A stretch of DNA of 61,359 nucleotides, taken from contig JAUNTY010000012.1 in NCBI GenBank assembly GCA_030538415.1, forward strand, positions 1 to 61,359. The letters run 5' to 3'. This document shows, piece by piece, positions 53,169 through 61,359 of this stretch. The notes below the pieces were generated by a model. It saw nothing but the letters and a program-made list of their open reading frames with translations. It was not told where the DNA came from and did no database searches. The position numbers were made by a program, and so were the translations under genes. How positions within the stretch are numbered: position 1 is the first letter of the stretch; each line of letters starts with the position of its first letter. The DNA is from Neisseria sp. (GTDB lineage Bacteria; Pseudomonadota; Gammaproteobacteria; Burkholderiales; Neisseriaceae).

Positions 53169-53822
53169 ATGTTCGGCATCACCGATATTGCCGCCTACAC
53201 CTTGGCCGTGGTCATCTTGATTTTGCTGCCCGGGCCGAATTCGATGTTCTGCCTGACCGTGGCCGGGCAATACGGCGCGAAAACCGCCCGCCGCGCGATT
53301 GCGGGCACATTTCTCGGCAACGGCACGCTGATTGCGGCATCTGCTTTGGGCGCGGGTGCTTTGTTGAAAGCCTATCCGTTTTTGTTTGACGCGTTGAAAC
53401 TCATCGGCGGCACTTACCTTGCCTGGCTCGGACTGAAGCTGCTTTACGGCGCATGGCAGGGTTGGCGCAAAGCCGCGCCGCTACCGATGCCGATCCCACA
53501 ACAGAGGCCGTCTGAAAAACCGCCCGCCGTGTTCAAAAAAGCCTTGCTGGTCGCCCTGCTCAATCCGAAAGGTTTGCTGTTTTTCCCGTCGATGATGGTG
53601 CAGTTTGTCGATATTGCTTATCCGCAGCCTTTGGTGAGCTTTTTGGTGTTGGGGCTGATTTTCCAAACCGTCAGCCTGATTTTCCTCAACCTCACCGCCC
53701 CCGTTGCCAACCGCCTCACACAGATGGTGGCGCGTTACCGCAAAGCCGGCGCGGCGGGCAAAGGCGGCGTGGGCGCGGTATTTATTGCGTTTGCGGTGAA
53801 GCTGTGGAGCGCGGCAGTGTGA
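53169..53822 (+). CDS. LysE/RhtB family amino-acid exporter
   Basis: A 217-residue membrane protein with about five or six segments. The family signature LLPGPNSMFCLTVAGQYGAKTARRAIAGTFLGN is near the N-terminus, and VALLNPKGLLFFPSMMVQF is in the middle. Members export amino acids such as leucine, homoserine or lysine. ATG 53169 has GAAAGGA before it, part of which overlaps the DUS ending the hydrolase gene. A DUS falls in frame near 53503 (encoding RPSEK). It is probably cotranscribed with the hydrolase under LysR control. Confidence 0.88.
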   Translation: MFGITDIAAYTLAVVILILLPGPNSMFCLTVAGQYGAKTARRAIAGTFLGNGTLIAASALGAGALLKAYPFLFDALKLIGGTYLAWLGLKLLYGAWQGWRKAAPLPMPIPQQRPSEKPPAVFKKALLVALLNPKGLLFFPSMMVQFVDIAYPQPLVSFLVLGLIFQTVSLIFLNLTAPVANRLTQMVARYRKAGAAGKGGVGAVFIAFAVKLWSAAV

Positions 53823-53840
53823 ATGCATGCGCCTGTCTGA

Positions 53841-53880
53841 AAAGGCCGTCTGAAAGCTGTTTGGCTTTCAGACGGCCTTT
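53841..53880 (+). terminator. DUS terminator after the LysE gene
   Basis: A 17-bp stem (AAAGGCCGTCTGAAAGC and its complement) and 6-nt loop. Confidence 0.88.
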
Positions 53881-53950
53881 ACCTATATTACCTGTTTATG
53901 ACTGCGCGTTAAGCCGCTAAAATAGGGCAGTTTGTTTTCCGGAAACCATT

Positions 53951-55741
53951 GTGAAAATTCCCACTGCAAAATCCCTGGTTATCGGCCTGCTGCTGGCTGC
54001 GCTGGCTTACAGCTTCTGGTATAGCGCGCCGTGGCTGCAGCTCTGCTACGGCCTGGCGCTGTTTTTGTTCGGCATGCAGTGTATCGAAGAAGGGCTGCAC
54101 AACGCTGCGGGCGGCACGCTGGAGCGGCTGATGGCCAAAAGCACGGCCACGCCGGCCAAAGGGGCGCTGTTCGGCATGGGCGCGACGTTTATCCTGCAAT
54201 CGAGCACGCTGGTGTCGCTTTTGACCATCGCTTTTTTGAGCACCGGCCTGATTACGCTGGCGGGTGGTATTGCCGTGATTTTGGGCACTAACCTCGGTGC
54301 GACCAGCGGCATTTGGCTGCTGGCGCTGGCGGGACAGAGCGTGAGCCTCGGTCCGGCGGCGGTGCCGATGTTGGTATTCGGCATTTTGGCAGGTTTTTTC
54401 AAGGGCAAGGCCAAGTTTTTCGGGCGCGTGTTGGTGGGAATTGCGCTGATTTTTATCGGCATCGATGCGATTAAAGACGGCTTTCAAACGGTGGGCGGGC
54501 AGGTGGATTTGGCCGCGCTCCAGTTTGACGGCATTGCCGAAGTCGCCATTTTCTGCGGCATCGGCTTTTTGCTCACCATCGTGTTGCAATCGTCGCATGC
54601 CACGCTGATTCTGACGCTGGCGGCGCTGGCGGGCGGGCAAATCAGCCTGGCGCAGGGTTTTGCCATCGCCATCGGCTCGAATGTGGGCAGTAGCATTTCC
54701 ACCGCCGTGGTGGGCATGCTTGGCAGCGAGCGCAGCGGGCAGCGGCTGGCGCTGGCGCATTTGCTGTTTAACGTGGTGACGGCGGCGTTGACGCTGTTGT
54801 TGTGGCTGCCGCTCACGCGGCTGGTGATGTTGACCGGCATGAACAGTTTGCTGCAGCTGGCGCTCTTCCATACCTTGTTTAACTTGTTGGGGCTGGCGGT
54901 ATTCTGGAAGCTGCAGCAGCCTCTGGCCGCGCAATTGTTGCGCTGGCTGCCCGACAAGCCCGAAAGCGGCAACCTGCTTCCCGAAAGCAACCGCCGTGTG
55001 CGCGCACGCTACCTCAACGACAACGTCTTGCGGGCGGGCGACACGGCGATGCGGGCGGTGTTTCAGGAAATCCGCCATTTGAGCGCATTGAGCATGGAGG
55101 TTATCTGCCACGTGCTGTTTATCCCGGTCGAATGGGTTTATCGGGATGAAGTGAAAGCCAAAGAGCTGCCGCCGCCCAGCCCGCCTTTCGAGCTTGACGC
55201 GCAACAGCTTTATGCGCAGCAAATCAAGCCTCTCTACAGCGATCTGCTCGACTTCACCAGCAGGATGGACATCGACGGCGCCGCCCGGCAACACGAGCTC
55301 ACGACTGCACACATGGCCGCCTTGCAGATGGTGGAAATCGTGAAAGACAGCCAACACCTGCAGAAAAACATGCAGATTTACCTGCAGCAGCCCGATTCGC
55401 CCGTCTACCGCGATTACCTGCGCCTGCGCCGCCACATTTTCAAAACCCTGCGCCTGTTCCGCCGCATGGCCGCCACGCCCACCCATTCCGTCGAGTGGGA
55501 AGAGCGCATGGTCAAACTGAACAAGCATATCGAGGGCATCGAGGTATTTCGCGGGCGGGTGATGGTGAAGCTGCGCAACAGCAAAATCAACGGCTGGCAG
55601 ACTTCTTCGCTGATGAACGACAGCAACTACGCCCGCCGCATCGGCTACGGCGTGATGGAAATCCTGCACATGGCGCAGGTGGAGCTGCCGCCGGATACGG
55701 AAATTTTCGGGCAGGAAGAGGAAACGGTGCAGGCAGATTGA
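53951..55741 (+). CDS. Na+/phosphate cotransporter family protein (NptA/YjbB-like)
   Basis: A 596-residue protein. Two inverted Na/Pi repeats, each with a QSS motif (FILQSSTLVSLL near residue 87 and IVLQSSHATLIL near 216), make up the membrane part (residues about 10-330). A PhoU-like helical cytoplasmic domain follows (about 340-580). Family members move phosphate with Na+; E. coli YjbB works as an exporter, so the direction is not certain. GTG or ATG alternatives upstream are not needed. No phosphate regulon genes are adjacent. Confidence 0.9.
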   Translation: MKIPTAKSLVIGLLLAALAYSFWYSAPWLQLCYGLALFLFGMQCIEEGLHNAAGGTLERLMAKSTATPAKGALFGMGATFILQSSTLVSLLTIAFLSTGLITLAGGIAVILGTNLGATSGIWLLALAGQSVSLGPAAVPMLVFGILAGFFKGKAKFFGRVLVGIALIFIGIDAIKDGFQTVGGQVDLAALQFDGIAEVAIFCGIGFLLTIVLQSSHATLILTLAALAGGQISLAQGFAIAIGSNVGSSISTAVVGMLGSERSGQRLALAHLLFNVVTAALTLLLWLPLTRLVMLTGMNSLLQLALFHTLFNLLGLAVFWKLQQPLAAQLLRWLPDKPESGNLLPESNRRVRARYLNDNVLRAGDTAMRAVFQEIRHLSALSMEVICHVLFIPVEWVYRDEVKAKELPPPSPPFELDAQQLYAQQIKPLYSDLLDFTSRMDIDGAARQHELTTAHMAALQMVEIVKDSQHLQKNMQIYLQQPDSPVYRDYLRLRRHIFKTLRLFRRMAATPTHSVEWEERMVKLNKHIEGIEVFRGRVMVKLRNSKINGWQTSSLMNDSNYARRIGYGVMEILHMAQVELPPDTEIFGQEEETVQAD

Positions 55742-55820
55742 GAAGGATTTGCCATGCTGCCGGTTTTTGTGCATGGCTGTCCAGGCCGTCTGAAATCACG
55801 GTATGGGTGTTGAATCAAAA

Positions 55821-55840
55821 CGTGGGCAGAGCCCACGCTA
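55821..55840. repeat. 20-bp near-palindrome, copy 2
   Basis: CGTGGGCAGAGCCCACGCTA. Its reverse complement differs from 19548-19567 at two bases. It abuts, and shares TA with, the Correia-like element that starts at 55839. Confidence 0.45.
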
Positions 55841-55910
55841 TAGTCGGAGAAATTAGATTCTGATACAAGGCGAGCCAACGCCGTAGCAGAATCTAATTTC
55901 TTCGACTATA
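55839..55910. mobile_element. Correia-like element, short 72-bp form
   Basis: The ends TATAGTCGGAGAAATTAG and CTAATTTCTTCGACTATA match almost fully. It lies between the Na/Pi gene and the glyA terminator. Confidence 0.88.
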
Positions 55911-55920
55911 CAATATAAAA

Positions 55921-55954
55921 AGGCCGTCTGAAAGAAATTGCTTTCAGACGGCCT
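55921..55954 (-). terminator. DUS terminator of glyA
   Basis: AGGCCGTCTGAAAG pairs with CTTTCAGACGGCCT over a 6-nt loop; on the minus strand it is followed by T-rich DNA. Confidence 0.85.
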
Positions 55955-55977
55955 AGCTTTAAAAAAACACAATCAAA

Positions 55978-57228
55978 TCAAGCGCCGTAAACCGGATTTT
56001 TCTCACACAAAGCGGTTGCGGCTTTTGCCACGCGGTTCAGAGTAGCTTCGTCTTCCGGGTTTTCCAAGACGTCGGCCACCAGATTGGCCAATTCGCGCGC
56101 GTCGGCTTCGCTGAAACCGCGGGTGGTCATGGCGGCGGTGCCGATGCGGATGCCGGAGGTGACGAAGGGTTTTTCCGGGTCGTTCGGAATGGCGTTTTTA
56201 TTCACGGTGATGTGCGCTTTGCCCAAGGCTTCTTCGGCGGCTTTACCGGTGATTTTTTTGCTTTGCAAATCAACCAGGAAAACATGGCTTTCGGTGCGGC
56301 CGGAAATGATGCGCAAACCGCGTTTCACCAGCTCTTCGGCCATGGCGGCGGCGTTGATTTTCACCTGTTTGGCATAGGTTTTGAATTCGGGCTCGAGGGC
56401 TTCTTTGAAGGCCACGGCTTTGGCGGCGATGACGTGCATCAAGGGGCCGCCCTGCAGGCTCGGGAAGATGGCCGAATTAAGCGCTTTGGCGTGGTCTTCG
56501 TTGCGGCACAGAATCACGCCGCCACGCGGGCCGCGCAGGGTTTTGTGGGTGGTGGTGGTGACGAAATCGGCAAAGGGTACCGGATTCGGGTATTCGCCGC
56601 CTGCCACCAAACCGGCGTAGTGTGCCATGTCGACGAAGAGGTATGCGCCCACTTTGTCGGCGATTTCGCGGAATTTCGCCCAGTCGATTTCCAGCGCGTA
56701 GGCAGAAGCACCGGCGACGATCATTTTCGGTTTGTGTTCCAAGGCCAAACGCTCGACTTCGGCATAATCCAACACTTCATTCTCATCCAAGCCGTAGGTA
56801 ATCGCGTTGTAGAGTTTGCCGGAAATATTCACCGATGCGCCGTGGGTGAGGTGGCCGCCGTGCGCCAGACTCATGCCGAGGATGGTGTCGCCCGGTTTCA
56901 AAACGCTGGCATACACGGCTTGGTTGGCTTGCGAGCCTGAGTGCGGCTGCACGTTGGCGTAGGCTGCGCCGAAAAGTTGTTTCACGCGGTCGATGGCGAG
57001 TTGCTCGGCCACATCGACGTGTTCGCAACCGCCGTAATAGCGTTTGCTCGGGTAGCCTTCGGCATATTTGTTGGTGAGCTGCGAACCTTGGGCTTCCATC
57101 ACGGCGCAGCTGACGTAGTTTTCAGAGGCAATCAGCTCGACGTGGTCTTGCTGGCGCTCAACTTCGGCGGCGATGGCGGCGGCCAGCTCGGGATCGTATT
57201 TTTCGATGGTCACGCTTTTGGAGAACAT
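55978..57228 (-). CDS. glyA: Serine hydroxymethyltransferase
   Basis: A 416-residue PLP enzyme that interconverts serine and glycine while loading tetrahydrofolate with a C1 unit. [40 protein letters not shown], the PLP-lysine motif [14 protein letters not shown] and [15 protein letters not shown] are intact. ATG 57228 ([15 protein letters not shown]) follows AAGGAAA. A longer open frame runs upstream through a Correia-like element, but that extension is not part of the family. The element (57267-57374) ends 38 bp from the start codon, so it may affect expression. Confidence 0.96.
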   Translation of the reverse strand: MFSKSVTIEKYDPELAAAIAAEVERQQDHVELIASENYVSCAVMEAQGSQLTNKYAEGYPSKRYYGGCEHVDVAEQLAIDRVKQLFGAAYANVQPHSGSQANQAVYASVLKPGDTILGMSLAHGGHLTHGASVNISGKLYNAITYGLDENEVLDYAEVERLALEHKPKMIVAGASAYALEIDWAKFREIADKVGAYLFVDMAHYAGLVAGGEYPNPVPFADFVTTTTHKTLRGPRGGVILCRNEDHAKALNSAIFPSLQGGPLMHVIAAKAVAFKEALEPEFKTYAKQVKINAAAMAEELVKRGLRIISGRTESHVFLVDLQSKKITGKAAEEALGKAHITVNKNAIPNDPEKPFVTSGIRIGTAAMTTRGFSEADARELANLVADVLENPEDEATLNRVAKAATALCEKNPVYGA

Positions 57229-57266
57229 GTCGGTTTCCTTGTTGACGGGTTTGTATGGGTGGACAG

Positions 57267-57374
57267 TATAGTCGGAGAAATTAGATTCTGATACAAGGCG
57301 GCGAGCCGCAGACAGTACAGATAGTACGACAAGGCGAGCCAACGCCGTAGCAGAAACTAATTTCTTCGACTATA
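57267..57374. mobile_element. Correia-like element, long 108-bp form
   Basis: The ends TATAGTCGGAGAAATTAG and CTAATTTCTTCGACTATA carry the whole core. It lies in the glyA leader. The 334-bp gap between glyA and the next gene holds this element, a DUS and no gene. Confidence 0.88.
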
Positions 57375-57562
57375 GTTTCAGACGGCCTATGTATGCAGAC
57401 AGTCTGAAAGGAAGGGAATCAGAGCAGGCATTGTAACTGAATTTCCAGGCTTGCGGGCATGAAAAACAACGGCATTGTCAACAAAACTGATTCATGCAGA
57501 AACGCCGCCTGCGCAGGATGCCGACGGGAAGGCGGCCTGGGTATTCGGGCTTCGCGCAAAGC

Positions 57563-57928
57563 CTATCTGTATAAATCGTCTTGCCTGAGGTGGCGGTCGA
57601 TGGCTTCAATCAGGGCTTCCAGATCGTATTCGGCTGCGGCGGCGCGCAAATCTTGCGCCAACCCGGCCAGCGCCAGCGCATCAAGACGCCGACGGGCGAT
57701 GGCCTCGGCTTCGGTGCTGAAAACCAGCAGTCTGTCATCGGGCGCTACGGCCGCTGCGGCTTCGTCTGTCAGCGCGTAATATTGTTCGGGGCGGAAAACA
57801 AAGCCGCTGCCCGCGGCGGGGTCGGGCTGCCATTCGGCATCGTTGACGGGCAGCCAGTGGCTGCGTCCTTCAAGTTTGATAAACAGCCCGCCGATGCCGC
57901 TGATGTGGCGGAAGGTACGCGTGTTCAT
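57563..57928 (-). CDS. Hypothetical protein, downstream of nitroreductase
   Basis: A 121-residue soluble protein, not recognised. The N-terminal half is a compact segment with SGIGGLFIKLEGRSHWLPVNDAEWQ, and the C-terminal half is Ala-rich and helical (DEAAAAVAPDD to EALIEAIDRHL). The start codon overlaps the nitroreductase stop by 4 bp, so the two are translationally coupled and probably work together. No signal peptide or metal motif is seen. Confidence 0.75.
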   Translation of the reverse strand: MNTRTFRHISGIGGLFIKLEGRSHWLPVNDAEWQPDPAAGSGFVFRPEQYYALTDEAAAAVAPDDRLLVFSTEAEAIARRRLDALALAGLAQDLRAAAAEYDLEALIEAIDRHLRQDDLYR

Positions 57929-58674
57929 TCGTCGGGCCGGGTGCGGGTGAGCCAGCCCAGCTCCTGCAGGAGCGGGATGTTTTTCGGCGCGTAAGTGCTG
58001 CTGTAATAGCGGGCGAATTTCTGGCGGTAGGGCAGTTTTTCGCGGGCTTCGCCGAATGCGGTCATGGTGCGCTCGTATTGTTCGAGGCCGTCTGAAAGGA
58101 TGGCGTCGTCGGGATAGCGGTTTTCGGCGTACACGGTTTGCTGCGGCAGGCGCGGTTTGAGCTGCATGTCGGTATCGGGGGTGCCGATGCAGAGGCCGAC
58201 GATGGGGAAGGTGTTGTTCGGCAGGCCGAGCAGTTCAACCAGCTGCGGGGCGATGTTGCGGATGCCGCCGGTGAAGCAGGTGGCATAGCCGAGGCTTTCG
58301 ACGGCAACAACGGCGTTTTGCGCGGCCAGGGCGGTGTCGGTGACGGCGGTAATCAGGCTGTCGGGTTCGCCCGCGGCGCTGAATGTGCCTTCGTAGGCGC
58401 GGCCGGCCAAGTCGGCGCGGTGCAGGTCGGCGACAAACACGAGGTAAGTGCTGCAGGTGCCGATTTGCGGGTTGGCCGGTTGCAGCGCGGTGATTTTTTC
58501 GCGCAGCTCGGGCGCGCTGATGTTGATGATGCTGTAGTGTTGGCCGTTCATCCACGAAGGCGCCTGACGGGCGCAGTCGATGATGGTTTGCAGGTCGGCG
58601 GCGGGCAGGGCGGAGCCGCTTTTGAAATGGCGGTAGGTGCGGTGGTTTTTGATGGTGTCGATGGCGGTTTTCAT
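57925..58674 (-). CDS. NADPH-dependent nitroreductase (NfsA/FRP-like)
   Basis: A 249-residue flavoprotein of the nitroreductase superfamily. NHRTYRHFKSG near the start (FMN phosphate contact), CARQAPSWMNGQHYSIINI, AAQNAVVAVESLGYATCFTGGIRN and FPIVGLCIGTPD are family motifs, and the length suits the NfsA/FRP branch. It would reduce flavins, quinones or nitro compounds. ATG 58674 follows AAAGGAAA; a longer frame from 58761 is not needed. A DUS lies in frame near 58087, encoding LSDGLEQ. It is followed by a coupled unknown gene. Confidence 0.85.
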   Translation of the reverse strand: MKTAIDTIKNHRTYRHFKSGSALPAADLQTIIDCARQAPSWMNGQHYSIINISAPELREKITALQPANPQIGTCSTYLVFVADLHRADLAGRAYEGTFSAAGEPDSLITAVTDTALAAQNAVVAVESLGYATCFTGGIRNIAPQLVELLGLPNNTFPIVGLCIGTPDTDMQLKPRLPQQTVYAENRYPDDAILSDGLEQYERTMTAFGEAREKLPYRQKFARYYSSTYAPKNIPLLQELGWLTRTRPDE

Positions 58675-58818
58675 GCGCGGATTTCCTTTGCTGACGATGC
58701 TGGAATTGTATGCTGCAATGTGCGCTGCGTCTAGGTGCAGCGGTGGTTTGTGTTGTATCAAAAAAGTGTGAAGGCAGCGTGAAGGCCGTCTGAAAAGAGT
58801 GGCTAAAAAATGGGGCTT

Positions 58819-58827
58819 TGCTATAAT
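58819..58827 (+). promoter_or_regulatory. Extended -10 promoter upstream of ydcH
   Basis: TGCTATAAT is a perfect -10 with the extended TGn motif, about 145 bp before the ydcH start. The -35 region is poor, as is usual for extended -10 promoters. Confidence 0.6.
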
Positions 58828-58973
58828 GAAATCAAAGCAGAAACTTTACAAAATCGGCCTGATGCGTGCGGGGAATCCCGTCGGCAGCCGGGCAGGAGCA
58901 AGACAATCATCGGCAGGCGGCTTGTTGGCGTTTGCTCAGGTTGTGTGTTTTTTTAATCAAAGAGGATAAGCTT

Positions 58974-59198
58974 ATGTTTCCCGAGTATCGCGAATTAATC
59001 ACCAAATTGAAACAGCAAGATGCACATTTCACCCGCCTGTTCAACGAGCACAACGAGCTTGACGACAAAATCACCGGCTTGGTCAACAACCCGGTTACCA
59101 GCGGTTTGGATGAAATCGAGGAGCTGAAAAAAGAGAAATTGCTGCTGAAAGAAAAAATTTACGAAGTGCTGAAAAAGGCTGAGGCCGAAGGCGTGTAA
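58974..59198 (+). CDS. YdcH/DUF465 family small helical protein
   Basis: A 74-residue, highly charged protein of the DUF465 (YdcH) family: FPEYRELITKLKQQDAHFTRLFNEHNELDDKI and EELKKEKLLLKEKIYEVLKKAE. It is predicted to be almost wholly helical, as two antiparallel helices. The function is unknown. ATG 58974 follows AGAGGA. The leader is about 140 nt from the likely promoter, and a DUS terminator ends the unit. Confidence 0.9.
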   Translation: MFPEYRELITKLKQQDAHFTRLFNEHNELDDKITGLVNNPVTSGLDEIEELKKEKLLLKEKIYEVLKKAEAEGV

Positions 59199-59217
59199 TT
59201 CTTCGGGTTGATGTTGG

Positions 59218-59257
59218 AAGGCCGTCTGAACATTTGGAATATTCAGACGGCCTTTTT
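59218..59257 (+). terminator. DUS terminator between ydcH and radA
   Basis: AAGGCCGTCTGAA pairs with TTCAGACGGCCTT over an 11-nt loop, followed by TTTTG. The genes are convergent, so it can serve both. Confidence 0.88.
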
Positions 59258-59267
59258 GTTTGCCGGT

Positions 59268-60647
59268 TTAATCCGCCGCGCTGCGGCACACATCCACCGC
59301 TTCCTGCAAACTGCTGACGCCGAAAATCTGCAAACCAGGGTATTCTTTGGTGTTGCGCGGCATATTTGCTTTCGGCACGATGGCGCGTTTGAAGCCGAGT
59401 TTTTCCGCTTCTTTCAAACGCTCCTGCCCGCGTGCGACGGGGCGCACTTCGCCGCTCAAGCCGATTTCGCCAAAGGCGACCATTTTTTCGGGCAGGGGGC
59501 GGTTGCGGAAGCTCGAAAGCATGGCGAGAATGATGGCCAAATCGGCGGCGGGTTCGTTGATTTTCACGCCGCCGACCGCGTTCAGAAACACATCCTGATC
59601 AAAGCAGGCAATCCCCGCATGGCGGTTGAGCACGGCCAACAGCATGGCGAGGCGGTTTTGCTCCAAGCCGACTGTCAAGCGCTTCGGCGTGAAGCCGTGC
59701 GCATCGTCCACCAAGGCTTGAATTTCCACCAGCAGCGGCCTTGAGCCTTCCTGCGTCACCAATACGCATGAGCCGGGCACGTCATCGCGGTAGCTGGCGA
59801 GAAAAATCGCCGAGGGGTTGGACACGCCTTTCAAGCCGTGTTCGGTCATGGCAAACACGCCCAATTCGTTGGCCGCACCGAAGCGGTTTTTAATCGCGCG
59901 GATCATGCGGTAGTTGGAATGCTGGTCGCCCTCGAAATAGAGCACGGTATCGACCATGTGTTCGAGCACGCGCGGGCCGGCAATCGCGCCGTCTTTGGTG
60001 ACGTGGCCGACCAGAATCATGCTGATGCCCATCTGCTTGGCCATGCGCGTGAGCTGGGCGGCACATTCGCGCACTTGCGACACCGAGCCCGGCGCAGAAG
60101 TAATCTGGTCGGAATACATGGTTTGAATCGAATCGATCACCACCACGGCAGGTTCGTGCTGCTTCAAGGCCGTCTGAATCGCTTCCATGCGGATTTCGGC
60201 GAGCAGGTTCACGCCCTCGCTCTGCAAGCCCAAACGCTGCGCGCGTAAAGCGACTTGCTGCGCCGATTCCTCACCCGACACATACAGCACCTTGCGGCTT
60301 TGCGCCATCAGCGCGATGGTTTGCAGCAGAAGAGTGGATTTGCCGATGCCGGGATCGCCGCCGAGCAAAATCACCGCACCATTGACCAAGCCGCCGCCCA
60401 ACACGCGGTCGAGTTCGCCCATGCCGGTGGGATTGCGCGGCACTTCGGTGGCAGTAACCTTCGACAAATCCTGCACTTGCGACACATCCGCCGCCCACGA
60501 TTGGAAACGGGCGTTTTTCGGCTCGGGTGCGGCCAGGTTTTCCTGCAAGGTGTTCCACTCGCCGCAATGCGGGCATTTGCCCTGCCATTTCGGTGTGGTG
60601 CCGCCGCATTCGCTGCATTGGTAAATCGTTTTCGGTGCTTTTGCCAT
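59268..60647 (-). CDS. radA: DNA repair protein RadA
   Basis: A 459-residue RecA-like ATPase that promotes branch migration in recombination, relevant to a transformable organism. The N-terminal zinc finger (YQCSECGGTTPKWQGKCPHCGEWNT), Walker A (GGDPGIGKSTLLLQ), the RadA-specific KNRFG motif and the C-terminal Lon-like domain (from about residue 330, LLVEIQALVDDAHG) are all present. The start at 60647 (MAKAPKTIYQC) is the family start; a longer frame runs through a DUS. It is monocistronic. Confidence 0.96.
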   Translation of the reverse strand: MAKAPKTIYQCSECGGTTPKWQGKCPHCGEWNTLQENLAAPEPKNARFQSWAADVSQVQDLSKVTATEVPRNPTGMGELDRVLGGGLVNGAVILLGGDPGIGKSTLLLQTIALMAQSRKVLYVSGEESAQQVALRAQRLGLQSEGVNLLAEIRMEAIQTALKQHEPAVVVIDSIQTMYSDQITSAPGSVSQVRECAAQLTRMAKQMGISMILVGHVTKDGAIAGPRVLEHMVDTVLYFEGDQHSNYRMIRAIKNRFGAANELGVFAMTEHGLKGVSNPSAIFLASYRDDVPGSCVLVTQEGSRPLLVEIQALVDDAHGFTPKRLTVGLEQNRLAMLLAVLNRHAGIACFDQDVFLNAVGGVKINEPAADLAIILAMLSSFRNRPLPEKMVAFGEIGLSGEVRPVARGQERLKEAEKLGFKRAIVPKANMPRNTKEYPGLQIFGVSSLQEAVDVCRSAAD

Positions 60648-60657
60648 GATGTGTGAA

Positions 60658-60708
60658 AGGCCGTCTGAAAGCGCTATTGTAACATGGCGCAATGGTTTCA
60701 GACGGCCT
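60658..60708. repeat. Inverted DUS pair in the radA-lipoprotein gap
   Basis: AGGCCGTCTGAAA and TTTCAGACGGCCT are separated by 25 bp with a short GCGC/GCGC inner pairing. It lies between divergent genes, so a terminator role is unlikely. Confidence 0.6.
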
Positions 60709-60875
60709 GCAAATGCGCGCAGATGTGGGGGATATGCTGCATATTCCCGTTAAGATAAGCAAGATAAAATAAACATACATGCAGGTATGTTGAATCGGGC
60801 GCTGAGTTTCGGCAATATTGCGGCACGCCGTCCGAACCATGCGCCGGCACTTGAACGAATGATGAAAGGAATATC

Positions 60876-61359
60876 ATGAAACGTACCGCCATCTTGCTTT
60901 TGGCTGCCGCCGTCGGCCTTTCCGGCTGCGTGGTTTACGACGATTACGACGGCTACAACCGCGGCGGCTACCGCAGCGGCATTTATTATGACAACGGTGT
61001 GTATTACAACAACGGTATCGCCTACAACCACGATTATTACTACCGCACCAACGATGCTTACCGCCGCATGAACGAGCGCCAGCGCGCACTGTTTATCCGC
61101 GAACAAAACCAGCGCCTGGAGCGCGAACGCCAACTCCGCCTGCGCGAACAACAGCAGCAGCGCAACGAACAAATCCGCCGCCAAAACGAGCGCGAGCGCG
61201 ATCAGCTGCAACAACGCCAGCGCACCGAGCAGCAGCGGCAACGGCTGGAACAGCAGCGCCGTGAACAGCTGCAACGCCAAAACGAGCAACGCCGCGAGCA
61301 GCAGCAGCGTCAGAATGACCAGCGCCGCGAACAGATGCAGCGCCAAAACGAGCAACGCC
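60876..61359 (+). CDS. Lipoprotein with Q/R/E-rich hendecad repeats (truncated by window end)
   Basis: At least 161 residues, with no stop before the window ends. The signal MKRTAILLLAAAVGLSGC has lipobox LSGC (Cys 18). A Tyr/Gly/Asn/Asp-rich segment (about residues 21-62) follows, then a charged helical region. That region ends in an 11-residue repeat of the form RREQxQRQNxQ, seen three times in a row and continuing past the end. AAAGGA precedes ATG 60876. The repeat implies a long, possibly extended coiled coil anchored to a membrane. The family is not recognised, and the full length is unknown. Confidence 0.85.
   Translation, partial: MKRTAILLLAAAVGLSGCVVYDDYDGYNRGGYRSGIYYDNGVYYNNGIAYNHDYYYRTNDAYRRMNERQRALFIREQNQRLERERQLRLREQQQQRNEQIRRQNERERDQLQQRQRTEQQRQRLEQQRREQLQRQNEQRREQQQRQNDQRREQMQRQNEQR

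Noticed and set aside
53909-55774. A long minus-strand open frame opposite the Na/Pi transporter gene
   Set aside because: It is His/Gln/Arg rich without any family pattern, a typical shadow of a hydrophobic protein gene.

Overview
The window is chromosomal DNA from a Neisseriaceae bacterium, most likely a Neisseria species. The uptake word AGGCCGTCTGAA (AG-DUS dialect) occurs dozens of times, often as inverted pairs that form terminators. Correia-like miniature elements with TATA ends and the typical neisserial core are also frequent. An intact mreB-mreC-mreD-PBP2-rodA cluster argues for a rod-shaped or elongated member rather than a coccoid one such as the meningococcus. No rRNA, tRNA, CRISPR array, prophage or transposase gene was recognised.

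Layout. 0.2-2.4 kb: AI-2E family exporter and a LysR regulator. 2.4-8.7 kb: an accessory catabolic operon (beta-propeller lactonase, anion-type MFS permease, AcnA-type aconitase, signal-less solute-binding-fold protein), preceded by a LysR-type dyad and two Correia-like elements. 8.8-11.9 kb: prmB, a MetE-C-like methyltransferase, marC. 11.9-17.5 kb: the cell-shape cluster, on the minus strand. 17.7-22.4 kb: gatC, gatA, an aldose dehydrogenase, gatB. 22.7-28.8 kb: lptE-holA, a small membrane protein, a TetR regulator, ratA-rnfH, pth, an EamA transporter, a STAS-like protein. 29-34.8 kb: polyamine-binding lipoprotein, rpsT, pldA, a DUF502 protein, aspS. 35.4-39.6 kb: a D-arabinitol operon (dehydrogenase, xylulokinase, polyol permease). 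39.8-49.1 kb: ABC-F protein YheS, two tandem small secreted proteins, ypfJ, hslR, accA, an unknown AT-richer gene, tilS, rpoE-rseA. 49.4-55.7 kb: Kef-type antiporter, LysR divergent from hydrolase-LysE, Na/Pi symporter. 56-61.4 kb: glyA, a small unknown gene plus nitroreductase, ydcH, radA, and a Q/R/E-repeat lipoprotein cut by the window end.

How it fits together. Most of the window is core housekeeping: translation (gatCAB, aspS, pth, rpsT, tilS, prmB, glyA), envelope (mre/rod, lptE, pldA) and replication or repair (holA, radA). Two carbon-use modules are accessory, and one of them (2.4-8.7 kb) has no clear described counterpart that I can name. The most unusual sequence-level signal is the set of 13 Correia-like loci. 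They share one core, but their terminal arms fall into at least four types, and the two ends of each element match each other. Three loci hold one element inserted cleanly at a TA inside another.
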